Source: an uncultured Bacilli bacterium (GTDB taxonomy: Bacteria; Bacillota_I; Bacilli_A; RF39; UBA660). From it: DNA of 38,603 bases. The notes under the pieces were generated by a model. It searched no databases, was not told where the DNA came from, and worked only from the letters and a program-made list of their open reading frames with translations. Shown piece by piece: positions 25,174 to 33,681 of the stretch. The translations under genes were made by a program, and so were the position numbers. Each line of letters begins with the position of its first letter. The first letter of the stretch is position 1. The DNA lies in NCBI GenBank assembly GCA_947624915.1, contig CANQMF010000007.1, forward strand, positions 1 through 38,603, written 5' to 3'.

Positions 25174-27601
25174 ATTTTACTTGATCCATATATTCTAATA
25201 ATTCAAGGAATAATTGAACATATTTTTTTTCGAAAGCATTCTTACCTTTTGTTAATTTACGTAATTCAATTCGTTTCTTTTCTTTAGGTATATTTTTATC
25301 AACTAAGAAATTGTAAATAAAATCTTTTTGCGAAGTTGGTAATGGCAAATCACTTATGATTTCTTCAATATCTTCAATAACAATTCTAATAGCATCTATC
25401 TCAATATTTTTTCCTTTGCAATTTAGAATAAATTGTTCTACTATTGGTACATCTTTAACTTCTACAACGAAATCGGTACCATCAATATATGAAGTACAAG
25501 GTATAGGTGTTGATTTAATATAAGCCTTAACATTATCAGATTTTCTAGTGTTACGGAAACGAATAATATAATTACGTTTATCTGGTACAATACCAGTCTT
25601 ACCTTCAAGTGGCCTTATAATAACTGTATAATTACTAGGTAGATAGTTATAATCTATTAAAGTAGTTAAATAATATCCTTGTTTATATAAATCGCTTATA
25701 CCATCATCTTCATACAATTTATAACTGTTACTTTGACCTGGGAATATTTGTATTTCTACTGTAACTGGTGGCCTAGTATCATTAATATGTGAATGAGTAG
25801 CCATTGGTATAATCGCTCCAGCCTTAACGAAAGCGGGATATTCTTCATTACGAAAGAAAGATATATGCTTTCTTTTACCTAAATATTTTTTACCTGTTTT
25901 AAAATTATACCAAGTTCCTTCTGGTAAAAAGAATTTATGAATAACACGATTCATGACAGGATCCTTTTTGGTAATAATAGGACTAACAAAAAACTGACTG
26001 CCAAAATAATACTCATTACGATACACGGTATCGTCATATAATTCTGGATATTGATAATATACTGGTTGAATAATTGGAATACCATATTTATGATAACGAT
26101 AAGCTTCTGAGTATAAATATGGTATTAAACGGTGCCTTAGAGTTAAATACTCGTTCGCAATAGCATAAGTTCTAATTCCCCATCTCCAAGGTTCCCTTTT
26201 ATAAAATCTTCCGACATCGGCACTAAGTTTTAAAATAGGTGAAAAAGTACCTAACTGAATATATCTTTCATATAACTCATTATCTTCAGTACCATTAAAA
26301 TAGCCACCTATATCATGACTCCACCAACTAACACCAATATTGGCAGCTCGGCCATTAAAATATGGTATAGAAGCTAAAGTATCCCAACTAACAATACTTT
26401 TTCCAGCATAAAGTACTGGATAACGATGGGCTGCCACCCTAGCATTATAGCCATAAATCATTGGTCTTCTCTTATAATCACGTAACATATCATAGAAATG
26501 ATAATGTTTTAATAATACCAATTCATCTAAACGATTCTTATCAATCCAATCAATCCAAAAGAAATCAATACCATAATTATCTAATGGATGAATAAATACT
26601 TTTAAATAAACATCTAAAGTTTTAGGATCATAAACGTTAAATGGTATTATGTTGTTTTCATTTTTATTTAAGTATTTAGCAGCTGTTTCGTAAAAAGCTT
26701 CAATTGGATAGAAACCCTCAATAGGACTAATATTAACGCCTAATCTAATATGTCGTTCATGTAATCTTTTAACCAATTCAGAAGGATTTTTAAACAAATT
26801 ACCATTAAATGTAAAACCCGTTTTTAGATATTTACCATTTTCTTCTACTCTTAAATGCCAATCTTTATTTAACATTAACACAGACATAGGTATATGATGT
26901 GATTCAAAATTTTCAATCAACTCATCAAGGGTCTCATCATTATAAGTATCATTTCTACTCCACCAATTACCTAAAGCATAACGTGGTATTAAAGCAGGAT
27001 ATCCTGTTAACATATAGTAATCTTTTAACGCTAACGAAAAATCTCTACCATACATAAAAACATAAACGTCAATTTCTTTATGGTCACGAACTGTACAATT
27101 ACCACGTGCATTTAACAAACTGCTATTAGAATCATCAATACTTGCAAAACCATCTATTGAGTATAAACCTCGCATATTGAACATTGGATCATCATCAGCT
27201 GCCTTATTCTGTTGAAAAACAGGTGCTCCAAAATTTTTAATTTCAGGATGTCCATAATACCATGTTTTATCAACACCTACTAAGTCAATTCTTAAATTAC
27301 TCATTTTATTTAAATTAGTTCCTATAAAAGGTGCCTCTTTAACATAAGTAAGTGAAAAATACTTAGTTTCAATAATTAAATTTATTTGATTATTAATAAC
27401 ATTAAACTCTGGTTTAGGAAAATTTCGATACCAAACAAGTTCTGTCGGACTATCTTCGAATTGTCCTTCTTCACTATATTCTAGCCTTATCAATCGCTCT
27501 GTTAACACTGTAATACGATATTTATCACCTGATAATACACAGGCAGGATTAGCTAGTGCTTTATTCAAATCTAATTTAAATTGGTCTCCTAAATCATACA
27601 T
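25172..27601 (-). CDS. Glycoside hydrolase family 31 protein with altered acid/base site
   Basis: An 809-aa cytoplasmic GH31-type protein (alpha-glucosidase/alpha-xylosidase superfamily). The N-terminal beta-sandwich spans about 1-205, the TIM barrel about 206-520, and beta domains follow. Recognisable barrel blocks are ALGNWWSRNDTY, FFWIDWID with the likely nucleophile D354 (numbered from the longer GTG-start form), and ANIGVSWWSHDIGGYFNG. The segment usually reading SGD-T/S-xxxW, whose Asp is the acid/base, reads YAGKSIVSW here, so Lys404 replaces it. A C-terminal extension of about 90 residues (IVIEDIEEIISDLPLPTSQ...) looks like a helical tail. The ATG at 27601 is favoured over GTG 27610 because AAGGGTG precedes it. 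It follows the pyk-like gene by 16 bp, in one operon. Confidence 0.9.
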   Translation of the reverse strand: MYDLGDQFKLDLNKALANPACVLSGDKYRITVLTERLIRLEYSEEGQFEDSPTELVWYRNFPKPEFNVINNQINLIIETKYFSLTYVKEAPFIGTNLNKMSNLRIDLVGVDKTWYYGHPEIKNFGAPVFQQNKAADDDPMFNMRGLYSIDGFASIDDSNSSLLNARGNCTVRDHKEIDVYVFMYGRDFSLALKDYYMLTGYPALIPRYALGNWWSRNDTYNDETLDELIENFESHHIPMSVLMLNKDWHLRVEENGKYLKTGFTFNGNLFKNPSELVKRLHERHIRLGVNISPIEGFYPIEAFYETAAKYLNKNENNIIPFNVYDPKTLDVYLKVFIHPLDNYGIDFFWIDWIDKNRLDELVLLKHYHFYDMLRDYKRRPMIYGYNARVAAHRYPVLYAGKSIVSWDTLASIPYFNGRAANIGVSWWSHDIGGYFNGTEDNELYERYIQLGTFSPILKLSADVGRFYKREPWRWGIRTYAIANEYLTLRHRLIPYLYSEAYRYHKYGIPIIQPVYYQYPELYDDTVYRNEYYFGSQFFVSPIITKKDPVMNRVIHKFFLPEGTWYNFKTGKKYLGKRKHISFFRNEEYPAFVKAGAIIPMATHSHINDTRPPVTVEIQIFPGQSNSYKLYEDDGISDLYKQGYYLTTLIDYNYLPSNYTVIIRPLEGKTGIVPDKRNYIIRFRNTRKSDNVKAYIKSTPIPCTSYIDGTDFVVEVKDVPIVEQFILNCKGKNIEIDAIRIVIEDIEEIISDLPLPTSQKDFIYNFLVDKNIPKEKKRIELRKLTKGKNAFEKKYVQLFLELLEYMDQVK

Positions 27602-27617
27602 ACCAATCACCCTTTTT

Positions 27618-29036
27618 CTAAAGTTCTTCTATTTTCATGAAATTAGTATATTTAACATCCTTAAAAGGATATCCTCCTGTAATAATAATCCTATCACCTG
27701 ACTTAACTGATACTAATTTGAATGTTACTCTTTTAGATACTTCAATAATCTTATCAAAAGAATTCAATTCATCAATAAGAACAGGTGTAACAGCAAAATT
27801 CAATTGTAATGACTTTACTGTGTCAATATTAGGACTAACAGCAATAATAGGACAACTAGGTCTAAAACGACTCATTAATCTAGGTGTATATCCGCTATTA
27901 GTTGGTGCGATAATCGCACAACACTTTAAACGACTAGCAGCATCTGCTACATTTAAAGAAATAATGGCTGTAATATCCTCCTTAATTAAATTAGAACTTT
28001 GACTAATAAAGTCAGCATAGTCTACATCTAACTCTGCTGAATTAATAATCTTTTGCATCATTTTTAAAGTTTCAATAGGATATTTACCAATCGTTGTTTC
28101 TCCTGTCAACATAACAGCATCTGCTCCATCTAAAACAGCATTAGCTATATCACTTACTTCAGCTTTAGTTGGACGAACAGTCCTTTCCATTGAAGATAGT
28201 AATTCAGTTGCTACAATACTAATAATACCTTCATTATGACAGTGATTAATAATCTTTTTTTGAATACCCGGTATTCGTTCAATTGACATTGTTACACCTA
28301 AATTACTACGATCAATCATAATACCATCACTAACACGGATAATTTCATCTAAATTATTCATCCCATCTTCATTAGCTATTTTAGATATAAGACCAATATG
28401 ATTATTTTTTAAATTAATTAAAATATCATTAACCATTAAAACATTTTCTGGTTTTGATACATAAGGAAGCGCAATAAAATCAAAATTTAATTTATGCGCT
28501 ACAGTAATATCAGTTTCATCTTTATGTGATAAATAAGGTCTTTTCAATTTGATATCTTTAACAGTGACATTTTGATGATCTTCAATTAAAGCATCATTCA
28601 ATACTTCACAACCTATATAATCACGTGAAATATCAATTACCTCTACCTGAAGCTCACCATCTTTAATACTAATAATATTATTATATCCAATTTCTTGAAT
28701 TAAATTAGGATAATTAATAGAAAACTTTGTATTATCACCCAATATTTCATCCATATATATCTGAATTTTATCACCTTTTCGAAATGCTGCATGACCATTT
28801 CTAAAACATCCTGTCCTTATTTCTGGTCCCATTAAATCCATCATAAGGGCAACATTCATATTTAATTCACTGTTTAATTCGTTAACATTTTCAACAACTA
28901 AACGGCAAAAATTATAATCAGCATGACACATATTAATACGAAAAACATCTGTACCATTTTCCATTAATCTTCTCATCTGTTCTTTTTCAATTGTTGCTGG
29001 ACCAATAGTAGCAATTACTTTTGTCTTATTTAACAT
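27618..29036 (-). CDS. Pyruvate kinase-like protein with degenerate active site
   Basis: Full-length pyruvate kinase fold (472 aa): barrel, lid domain and C-terminal domain are present, with KTKVIATIGPAT at the start, RPTKAEVSDIANAVLDGADAVMLTGET and a normal C-terminal domain. Several catalytic positions differ (numbered from GTG 29045). KIENQEG reads KIANEDG (A224 in place of the Mg2+-binding Glu); ARGDLG reads DRSNLG (N248 in place of the Mg2+-binding Asp); DTKGPEIRT reads DLMGPEIRT. The catalytic lysine K222 remains. It may be a paralog with lost or changed activity rather than the glycolytic enzyme. The start is ATG 29036, after AGGTG. It is co-transcribed with the GH31 gene. Confidence 0.85.
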   Translation of the reverse strand: MLNKTKVIATIGPATIEKEQMRRLMENGTDVFRINMCHADYNFCRLVVENVNELNSELNMNVALMMDLMGPEIRTGCFRNGHAAFRKGDKIQIYMDEILGDNTKFSINYPNLIQEIGYNNIISIKDGELQVEVIDISRDYIGCEVLNDALIEDHQNVTVKDIKLKRPYLSHKDETDITVAHKLNFDFIALPYVSKPENVLMVNDILINLKNNHIGLISKIANEDGMNNLDEIIRVSDGIMIDRSNLGVTMSIERIPGIQKKIINHCHNEGIISIVATELLSSMERTVRPTKAEVSDIANAVLDGADAVMLTGETTIGKYPIETLKMMQKIINSAELDVDYADFISQSSNLIKEDITAIISLNVADAASRLKCCAIIAPTNSGYTPRLMSRFRPSCPIIAVSPNIDTVKSLQLNFAVTPVLIDELNSFDKIIEVSKRVTFKLVSVKSGDRIIITGGYPFKDVKYTNFMKIEEL

Positions 29037-29053
29037 ACCATTCACCTATTATA

Positions 29054-29081
29054 ATTATATCATATTTCTTCTCTATTACAA
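29054..29081 (-). promoter_or_regulatory. Promoter of the pyk-GH31 operon
   Basis: TTGTAA (29076-29081) and TATAAT (29054-29059, extended TGA) are 16 bp apart on the minus strand. The predicted 5' leader is only about a dozen bases and holds just the ribosome site. The rest of the gap to mraY (29082-29210) shows nothing that I can name. Confidence 0.7.
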
Positions 29082-29210
29082 CTAAGAAAATCCAATTAAG
29101 ATTTAATATTCAAAAGATTTATTTTTAGCTGATTATCTAGTACTAACGTTATTTTATACTTTTATCATTGCTAATATGATTAACTTTATCCATATAGATG
29201 ATTATATACT

Positions 29211-29254
29211 AAAAGAGCACTGTCTTTAGATCCATACACTAAAGATAAGTGCTC
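29211..29254 (-). terminator. Terminator overlapping the end of mraY
   Basis: GAGCACT (29215-29221) pairs with AGTGCTC (29248-29254), then after a small internal loop CTTTAG (29224-29229) pairs with CTAAAG (29239-29244); a T run follows on the minus strand. The hairpin includes the last mraY codons and stop. Confidence 0.85.
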
Positions 29255-30218
29255 CCATACTTAAAATAAGTCCAATTACCCAAAAAAACTTAACAATATC
29301 TCTTTCTTCCCATCCAAGCTTTTCTAGATGATGATGAAATGGTGTCATCAAGAATACTTTTCTTTTAAAGAAAACCATACTCACCGTTTGAATAATACAT
29401 ACCAATGTTTCAAATATAAAAACGCCCATAATAACAATAAAAGTTATTTCATGTTTTGTAATTAAAGCAACACTAGCTAAAGTAGCACCCAATGATAAAG
29501 AACCAGTATCACCCATAAACACTTTAGCAGGATAAGTATTAAATAATAAAAAGCCAAGTAAAGTACCAAATAAAACAAAACAGAAGATAGCAATTCCTTC
29601 ATTACCAGAAATGCCAACTGAATTCCAACTAATTAAGCCTAGAGTTAAAAAGGCAATTAGGGATAAACCACCAGCCAAGCCATCTAAACCATCAGTGATA
29701 TTAACGGCATTGCTACTAGCGACCAAACAAAATAATATAAAGGCACCGTAAAACCAACCCATATTAATTTTGATTCCCAAACTAGATATATCAATAGTTG
29801 GATTAGCTCCTGATTTCATAAATATAATAAAGAAAATAATAGCTATAACTGTTTGACCACATAATTTTTGAACTTCCGTAAGTCCAACATTATTACCTCT
29901 TTTAATAATCAAATAATCATCCAAGAAACCTAAAAAAGCATAAGCAATAAAGACAAATAAAACAATACCTAAATTATGTGTCATTTCTATTTTATTTGTT
30001 AACAGTAAAATAATCATAGTAATAATAGTAGGAACAATAAAGATAAGCCCTCCCATTGTTGGGGTACCATCCTTATTACGATGACGCTTTTCTAAATAAG
30101 TACTAACTTTTTGCTTAACATTAATCTTTTTCAATAAAGGAACCATGATAGCACCTACTATAACTGATATAATAAAACCAATCATCATTGAAAGTACAGC
30201 CTTAGCTAAAATTAACAT
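29226..30218 (-). CDS. mraY: Phospho-N-acetylmuramoyl-pentapeptide-transferase
   Basis: Integral membrane enzyme that transfers phospho-MurNAc-pentapeptide to undecaprenyl phosphate, making lipid I. The 330-aa protein has about ten hydrophobic helices. Catalytic blocks are present: FLDDYLIIKRGNNVGLTEVQK, SNAVNITDGLDGLAGG, VFMGDTGSLSLG and the TPFHHHLEKLGWEE loop. AGGTGAG precedes the ATG. It is the last gene of the fmt-murE-murE-mraY cluster and ends in its own terminator. Its presence with two MurE ligases shows that the organism builds peptidoglycan. Confidence 0.97.
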   Translation of the reverse strand: MLILAKAVLSMMIGFIISVIVGAIMVPLLKKINVKQKVSTYLEKRHRNKDGTPTMGGLIFIVPTIITMIILLLTNKIEMTHNLGIVLFVFIAYAFLGFLDDYLIIKRGNNVGLTEVQKLCGQTVIAIIFFIIFMKSGANPTIDISSLGIKINMGWFYGAFILFCLVASSNAVNITDGLDGLAGGLSLIAFLTLGLISWNSVGISGNEGIAIFCFVLFGTLLGFLLFNTYPAKVFMGDTGSLSLGATLASVALITKHEITFIVIMGVFIFETLVCIIQTVSMVFFKRKVFLMTPFHHHLEKLGWEERDIVKFFWVIGLILSMGALIFSVWI

Positions 30219-30235
30219 ATATTCTCACCTGTAAT

Positions 30236-31531
30236 TCATATATTTTCTAATACAATTTTTTTATCATCAAAGGGTATTTTGTCATCACCTATAATTTGAT
30301 ATTTTTCATGACCCTTTCCCAGTACCAATAGTATATCATCATTTTTTAATAGTTGTATACCCTTTTTAATCGCAATTTTACGATTTGACTCTATTTCATA
30401 ATTATTATTGTCAAGTGATAAAGTCATTTCTTCAATTATTTTATTTGGATCTTCATAACGGGGATTATCGCTAGTAAAAATAACATAATCAGAAGTATCA
30501 CAAGCAATCAATCCCATAATTTTTCGTTTACCTTGATCTCTGTTTCCACCACAACCAATAATTGTAATAATTCGTCCTTTAGTAAGTTCTTTAGCAACAC
30601 TAATAATATTTGCTACTGCATCAGGGGTATGAGCATAATCAATAATTATTTTACTTTCCCCTTTATTAATTACCTCCATACGTCCATTAGGACCCTTTAA
30701 TTCACTAACAAAATCATATAGATTAGAATAATCATACCCCATTTCATATAATAAACTAATAGCAGCCAATACGTTATACTTATTGTATCGACCTAATAAT
30801 GGTATATCATATTTATTACCATTAATATATCCTTCATCATTTATAACATAATCACTATTTTTAAATCCATACGTCTTATAATTCTTTATTTTAAACTTTT
30901 GAACATATTCATCATCATTATTTAATATAGCTACCCCATCATCCTTTAGTAAATAAAATAACTTTTTCTTAGCCTCAATATAATTATCAATATTATCATG
31001 ATAATCTAAATGATCTCTTGTTAAATTTGTAAAAATAGCATAATCATATTCCAAATAATCAACCCTTTTTTGATCTAAAGCTTGGCTACTAACTTCCATT
31101 ACAACATATTCACAATTATGATTATAACTATCTAAAAGTAAACTATATAATTCTAACTTACCAGGGGTAGTATTTGTAAGTTCTGTTACATCATCATCAA
31201 CAATATAACCTAACGTTCCAATATAAGCACATTTATGACCTAATTTATTGAGTAATTGATAAATTAAATAACAGGTAGTTGTTTTACCATTAGTACCAGT
31301 TACTCCAATTAATTTAATATCAATGTTATTTATCTTTAAATATTTATCCAAATATTCATTAGTACTATCAACAATTAGCGTTGGTACACTAAAGTTTCCT
31401 CGTTCCGCTATAATCATTTTCGCACCTTTTTGTATCGCGTCTTCTATGTATTTATGTCCATCCTCTTTATAACCATGTAAAGCAATAAAAGTATCCCCAT
31501 CTTTTACTTTTCTAGAATCATCTTGTAACAT
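30236..31531 (-). CDS. murE: MurE ligase 1 (UDP-MurNAc-tripeptide synthetase, mDAP-type motif)
   Basis: ATP-dependent Mur ligase adding the third residue of the peptidoglycan stem peptide. It has an N-terminal UDP-binding part (DDSRKVKDGDTFIALHG), P-loop GTNGKTT (82-88), carbamylated-lysine region EAKKKLF and the C-terminal motif DNPR (358-361 counted from the longer GTG form), which in MurE enzymes recognises meso-diaminopimelate. The real start is the ATG at 31531 (431 aa), with GTGAGGTG as ribosome site; the longer form would begin with a GTG inside that site. The gene ends in TGA. A hairpin ACTATATT/AATATAGT lies just upstream of the ribosome site. The second, diverged MurE gene follows directly upstream. 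Confidence 0.93.
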   Translation of the reverse strand: MLQDDSRKVKDGDTFIALHGYKEDGHKYIEDAIQKGAKMIIAERGNFSVPTLIVDSTNEYLDKYLKINNIDIKLIGVTGTNGKTTTCYLIYQLLNKLGHKCAYIGTLGYIVDDDVTELTNTTPGKLELYSLLLDSYNHNCEYVVMEVSSQALDQKRVDYLEYDYAIFTNLTRDHLDYHDNIDNYIEAKKKLFYLLKDDGVAILNNDDEYVQKFKIKNYKTYGFKNSDYVINDEGYINGNKYDIPLLGRYNKYNVLAAISLLYEMGYDYSNLYDFVSELKGPNGRMEVINKGESKIIIDYAHTPDAVANIISVAKELTKGRIITIIGCGGNRDQGKRKIMGLIACDTSDYVIFTSDNPRYEDPNKIIEEMTLSLDNNNYEIESNRKIAIKKGIQLLKNDDILLVLGKGHEKYQIIGDDKIPFDDKKIVLENI

Positions 31532-31579
31532 AAAAAACACCTCACTATATTCTATGATAAATATAGTAAAGTGCTAGTG

Positions 31580-32944
31580 TCACGAATTTATATGTTCAAG
31601 TTCTTCCATGATCTGCAAAACTGCCTTACGATCATTATAAGGTATTTTTTTATCTTTAATAATAATATATTCCTCATGTCCCATACCAAGAATTAGTAAT
31701 ACATCATTACTTTTTAAATGCCTTATAGCCTCCTTAACTGCTTTATAACGTTCTTCAATCACTATATAATTACTCTTTTTATTATCTTTAAGCATATCTT
31801 TTACAATATCAGCAAATTCTTCATCATGTAAATCATCACTAGTTATAAAAACATAATCAGCTGTATTAAGCGCTAAAGAAGTCATAATCGGTCTTTTTTC
31901 ACGATCACGACTACCTGTACAACCAAAGACAACATATAAATGTTTATAATTTATGTCTTTAATTGTAGTAAATAAGTTTTCCATCGCATCAGGTGTATGG
32001 GCATAATCAATAATAATGGTATTGTTGCCCTTTTTTAACATATCCATACGTCCAGCTGGTGCTTTTAATTCCTTCAACACACTACTAATCTTGCTATCTT
32101 CATAGCCTATTCTAGATAGTAATATATAGGTTACAACTGTATTATAAATATTATATTTACCTAATAACTTAGTCGTTACTTTTAAAGAATCATTAATTGT
32201 AAACTCAGAACCATAAGCAGATAGTTTATAGTCAGTTACCCGATAATCACCATCATTAAATCCATAAGTAACATAATTACCAAGTTTATAATATGAAACA
32301 TACTTATCATCAATATTAATAATACCTAAACCCTTTTTCTTTAGTTGTTTAAACAATTGTTGTTTAGCTAAAGCATAATTTTCCATTGTTTTATGATAAT
32401 CTAAATGCTCCCTTGTTAAATTAGTAAAAACAGCATAGTCAAATTCTAAAGTATTTATGCGGCCATAAGCAATACCCTGACTACTTACCTCTAATACAAC
32501 ATAGCGATATCCCTTGTCATAAGCTTCAACAATCATGTCATAAGTATCACAAATATCACAATTAGTATTAGGTAAATCAGCTACTTTACCATCTAAATAA
32601 AACCCAATTGTCCCAATATAAGCACACTTACTTCCCAATTTATTTAAAGCCTCATAAGTTAAATACGAACTAGTTGTTTTACCATTAGTACCAGTAATAC
32701 CAATAATAGTCATCTGATCAATTATATCATGGTAATGACTATATAAATAGTTATTTAAATAATCCCTAGTATCAGGTACAATTTCTGTTTCAACACTATA
32801 TGTTCCATACTCAGCAATAACTTTAGTCGCACCATTTTCAATAGCTTTATTGATATAATCATGCCCATCACTGCTAATACCCCTTAAAGCCACAAAGATA
32901 TCACCAGTTTTAACTTTTCGGGAATCTGATTTTATATTAATCAT
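31580..32944 (-). CDS. MurE-like ligase 2 (divergent amino-acid motif)
   Basis: A second MurE paralog, 454 aa. It keeps the UDP-MurNAc-binding start (SDSRKVKTGDIFVALRG), P-loop GTNGKTT (85-91), the lysine K194 of the carbamate motif, NLTREHLDYH and IIDYAHTPDAM. The position of the mDAP-specific DNPR motif reads DDLHDEEF (370-377) instead, lacking the arginine that binds the DAP carboxylate. It may therefore add a different amino acid (for example a lysine-type or other residue) or act on another substrate. AAGGAG precedes the ATG, which overlaps the upstream stop by 8 nt. Pairwise identity with MurE 1 is moderate by eye, so this is an old duplication. Confidence 0.88.
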   Translation of the reverse strand: MINIKSDSRKVKTGDIFVALRGISSDGHDYINKAIENGATKVIAEYGTYSVETEIVPDTRDYLNNYLYSHYHDIIDQMTIIGITGTNGKTTSSYLTYEALNKLGSKCAYIGTIGFYLDGKVADLPNTNCDICDTYDMIVEAYDKGYRYVVLEVSSQGIAYGRINTLEFDYAVFTNLTREHLDYHKTMENYALAKQQLFKQLKKKGLGIINIDDKYVSYYKLGNYVTYGFNDGDYRVTDYKLSAYGSEFTINDSLKVTTKLLGKYNIYNTVVTYILLSRIGYEDSKISSVLKELKAPAGRMDMLKKGNNTIIIDYAHTPDAMENLFTTIKDINYKHLYVVFGCTGSRDREKRPIMTSLALNTADYVFITSDDLHDEEFADIVKDMLKDNKKSNYIVIEERYKAVKEAIRHLKSNDVLLILGMGHEEYIIIKDKKIPYNDRKAVLQIMEELEHINS

Positions 32945-33674
32945 TAATTTCTCCTTCTTTTATTATTTTATAATCATCATAACTCAAATCGTATTCAGCA
33001 ATATTATTAATATTCTCTAAATTAACTTCAACTTCAACTTGCCTAGATGGCTGATCTAAATATTTACTCAAATCTAATTCAATACTACTTATGATATTAC
33101 TATATTCAGTTACAACCATATCTATTATATGATTATCATAACTTTTATATGTTAAATTGCGTACCATCGATCCATCCTTATAAGTAGTACTATTTTGTTC
33201 TTCACTAGAGTTAATCAAAGTATACATGCTATCTTTATTAAAGAGACGAATATCTAACATATTTAATATATTAGTTGAATCACTTTTATTAAGTGTCGTA
33301 AGTGTTTTACTATCTTTATCTACATCATATAATTCATTATCCAATATATAATAATTTCTATTATTCATTTCAAAATAATATTTATCATCATAGTATATGC
33401 CATCAATCTCATATGTATTAGTAATATTATTAGAGTCAGTTATCTTTATTTCATAATTATACTCATAATTTTCCATTGCCTTAAAATTATCTATTGCTGA
33501 CCCAGATTTATTGGTTGGTTTACTACTATCAAGATATTCTCTAGGCAATTGATTAGGTCCTCCTATCATTATAAAAACAATAACAAAGAAAATAATCCAT
33601 AAAGCTAAACTAACAAAAGCCCGTTTTCTTTTATCATGCCACAATGATTTTATGAATTCTTTAAAATCTTTCAT
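32937..33674 (-). CDS. Membrane-anchored protein of unknown function in the mur cluster
   Basis: A 245-aa protein with a basic cytoplasmic N-terminus (1-18), one transmembrane helix (about 19-39) and an extracytoplasmic domain of about 200 residues, strand-rich with many Asn, Tyr and Asp (YEYNYEIKITDSNNITNTYEIDGIYYDDKYYFEM). The layout resembles lipoprotein-like or LppX/LolA-type beta sheets, but I see no lipobox and claim no family. AGGTGTGG precedes the ATG. It overlaps MurE 2 by 8 nt and follows fmt by 7 bp, so it is translated with the wall genes and may work at the cell surface. Confidence 0.78.
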   Translation of the reverse strand: MKDFKEFIKSLWHDKRKRAFVSLALWIIFFVIVFIMIGGPNQLPREYLDSSKPTNKSGSAIDNFKAMENYEYNYEIKITDSNNITNTYEIDGIYYDDKYYFEMNNRNYYILDNELYDVDKDSKTLTTLNKSDSTNILNMLDIRLFNKDSMYTLINSSEEQNSTTYKDGSMVRNLTYKSYDNHIIDMVVTEYSNIISSIELDLSKYLDQPSRQVEVEVNLENINNIAEYDLSYDDYKIIKEGEIND

Positions 33675-33681
33675 ACCACAC

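Noticed and set aside
27637..28002. 121-aa plus-strand ORF inside the pyruvate kinase-like gene
   Set aside because: Antisense shadow of a well-supported coding region, with no promoter or ribosome site.
30236..31582. Mycoplasma-type genetic code (TGA read as Trp)
   Set aside because: TGA ends both murE genes at sensible C-termini, and all large conserved proteins are full length with TGG tryptophans.
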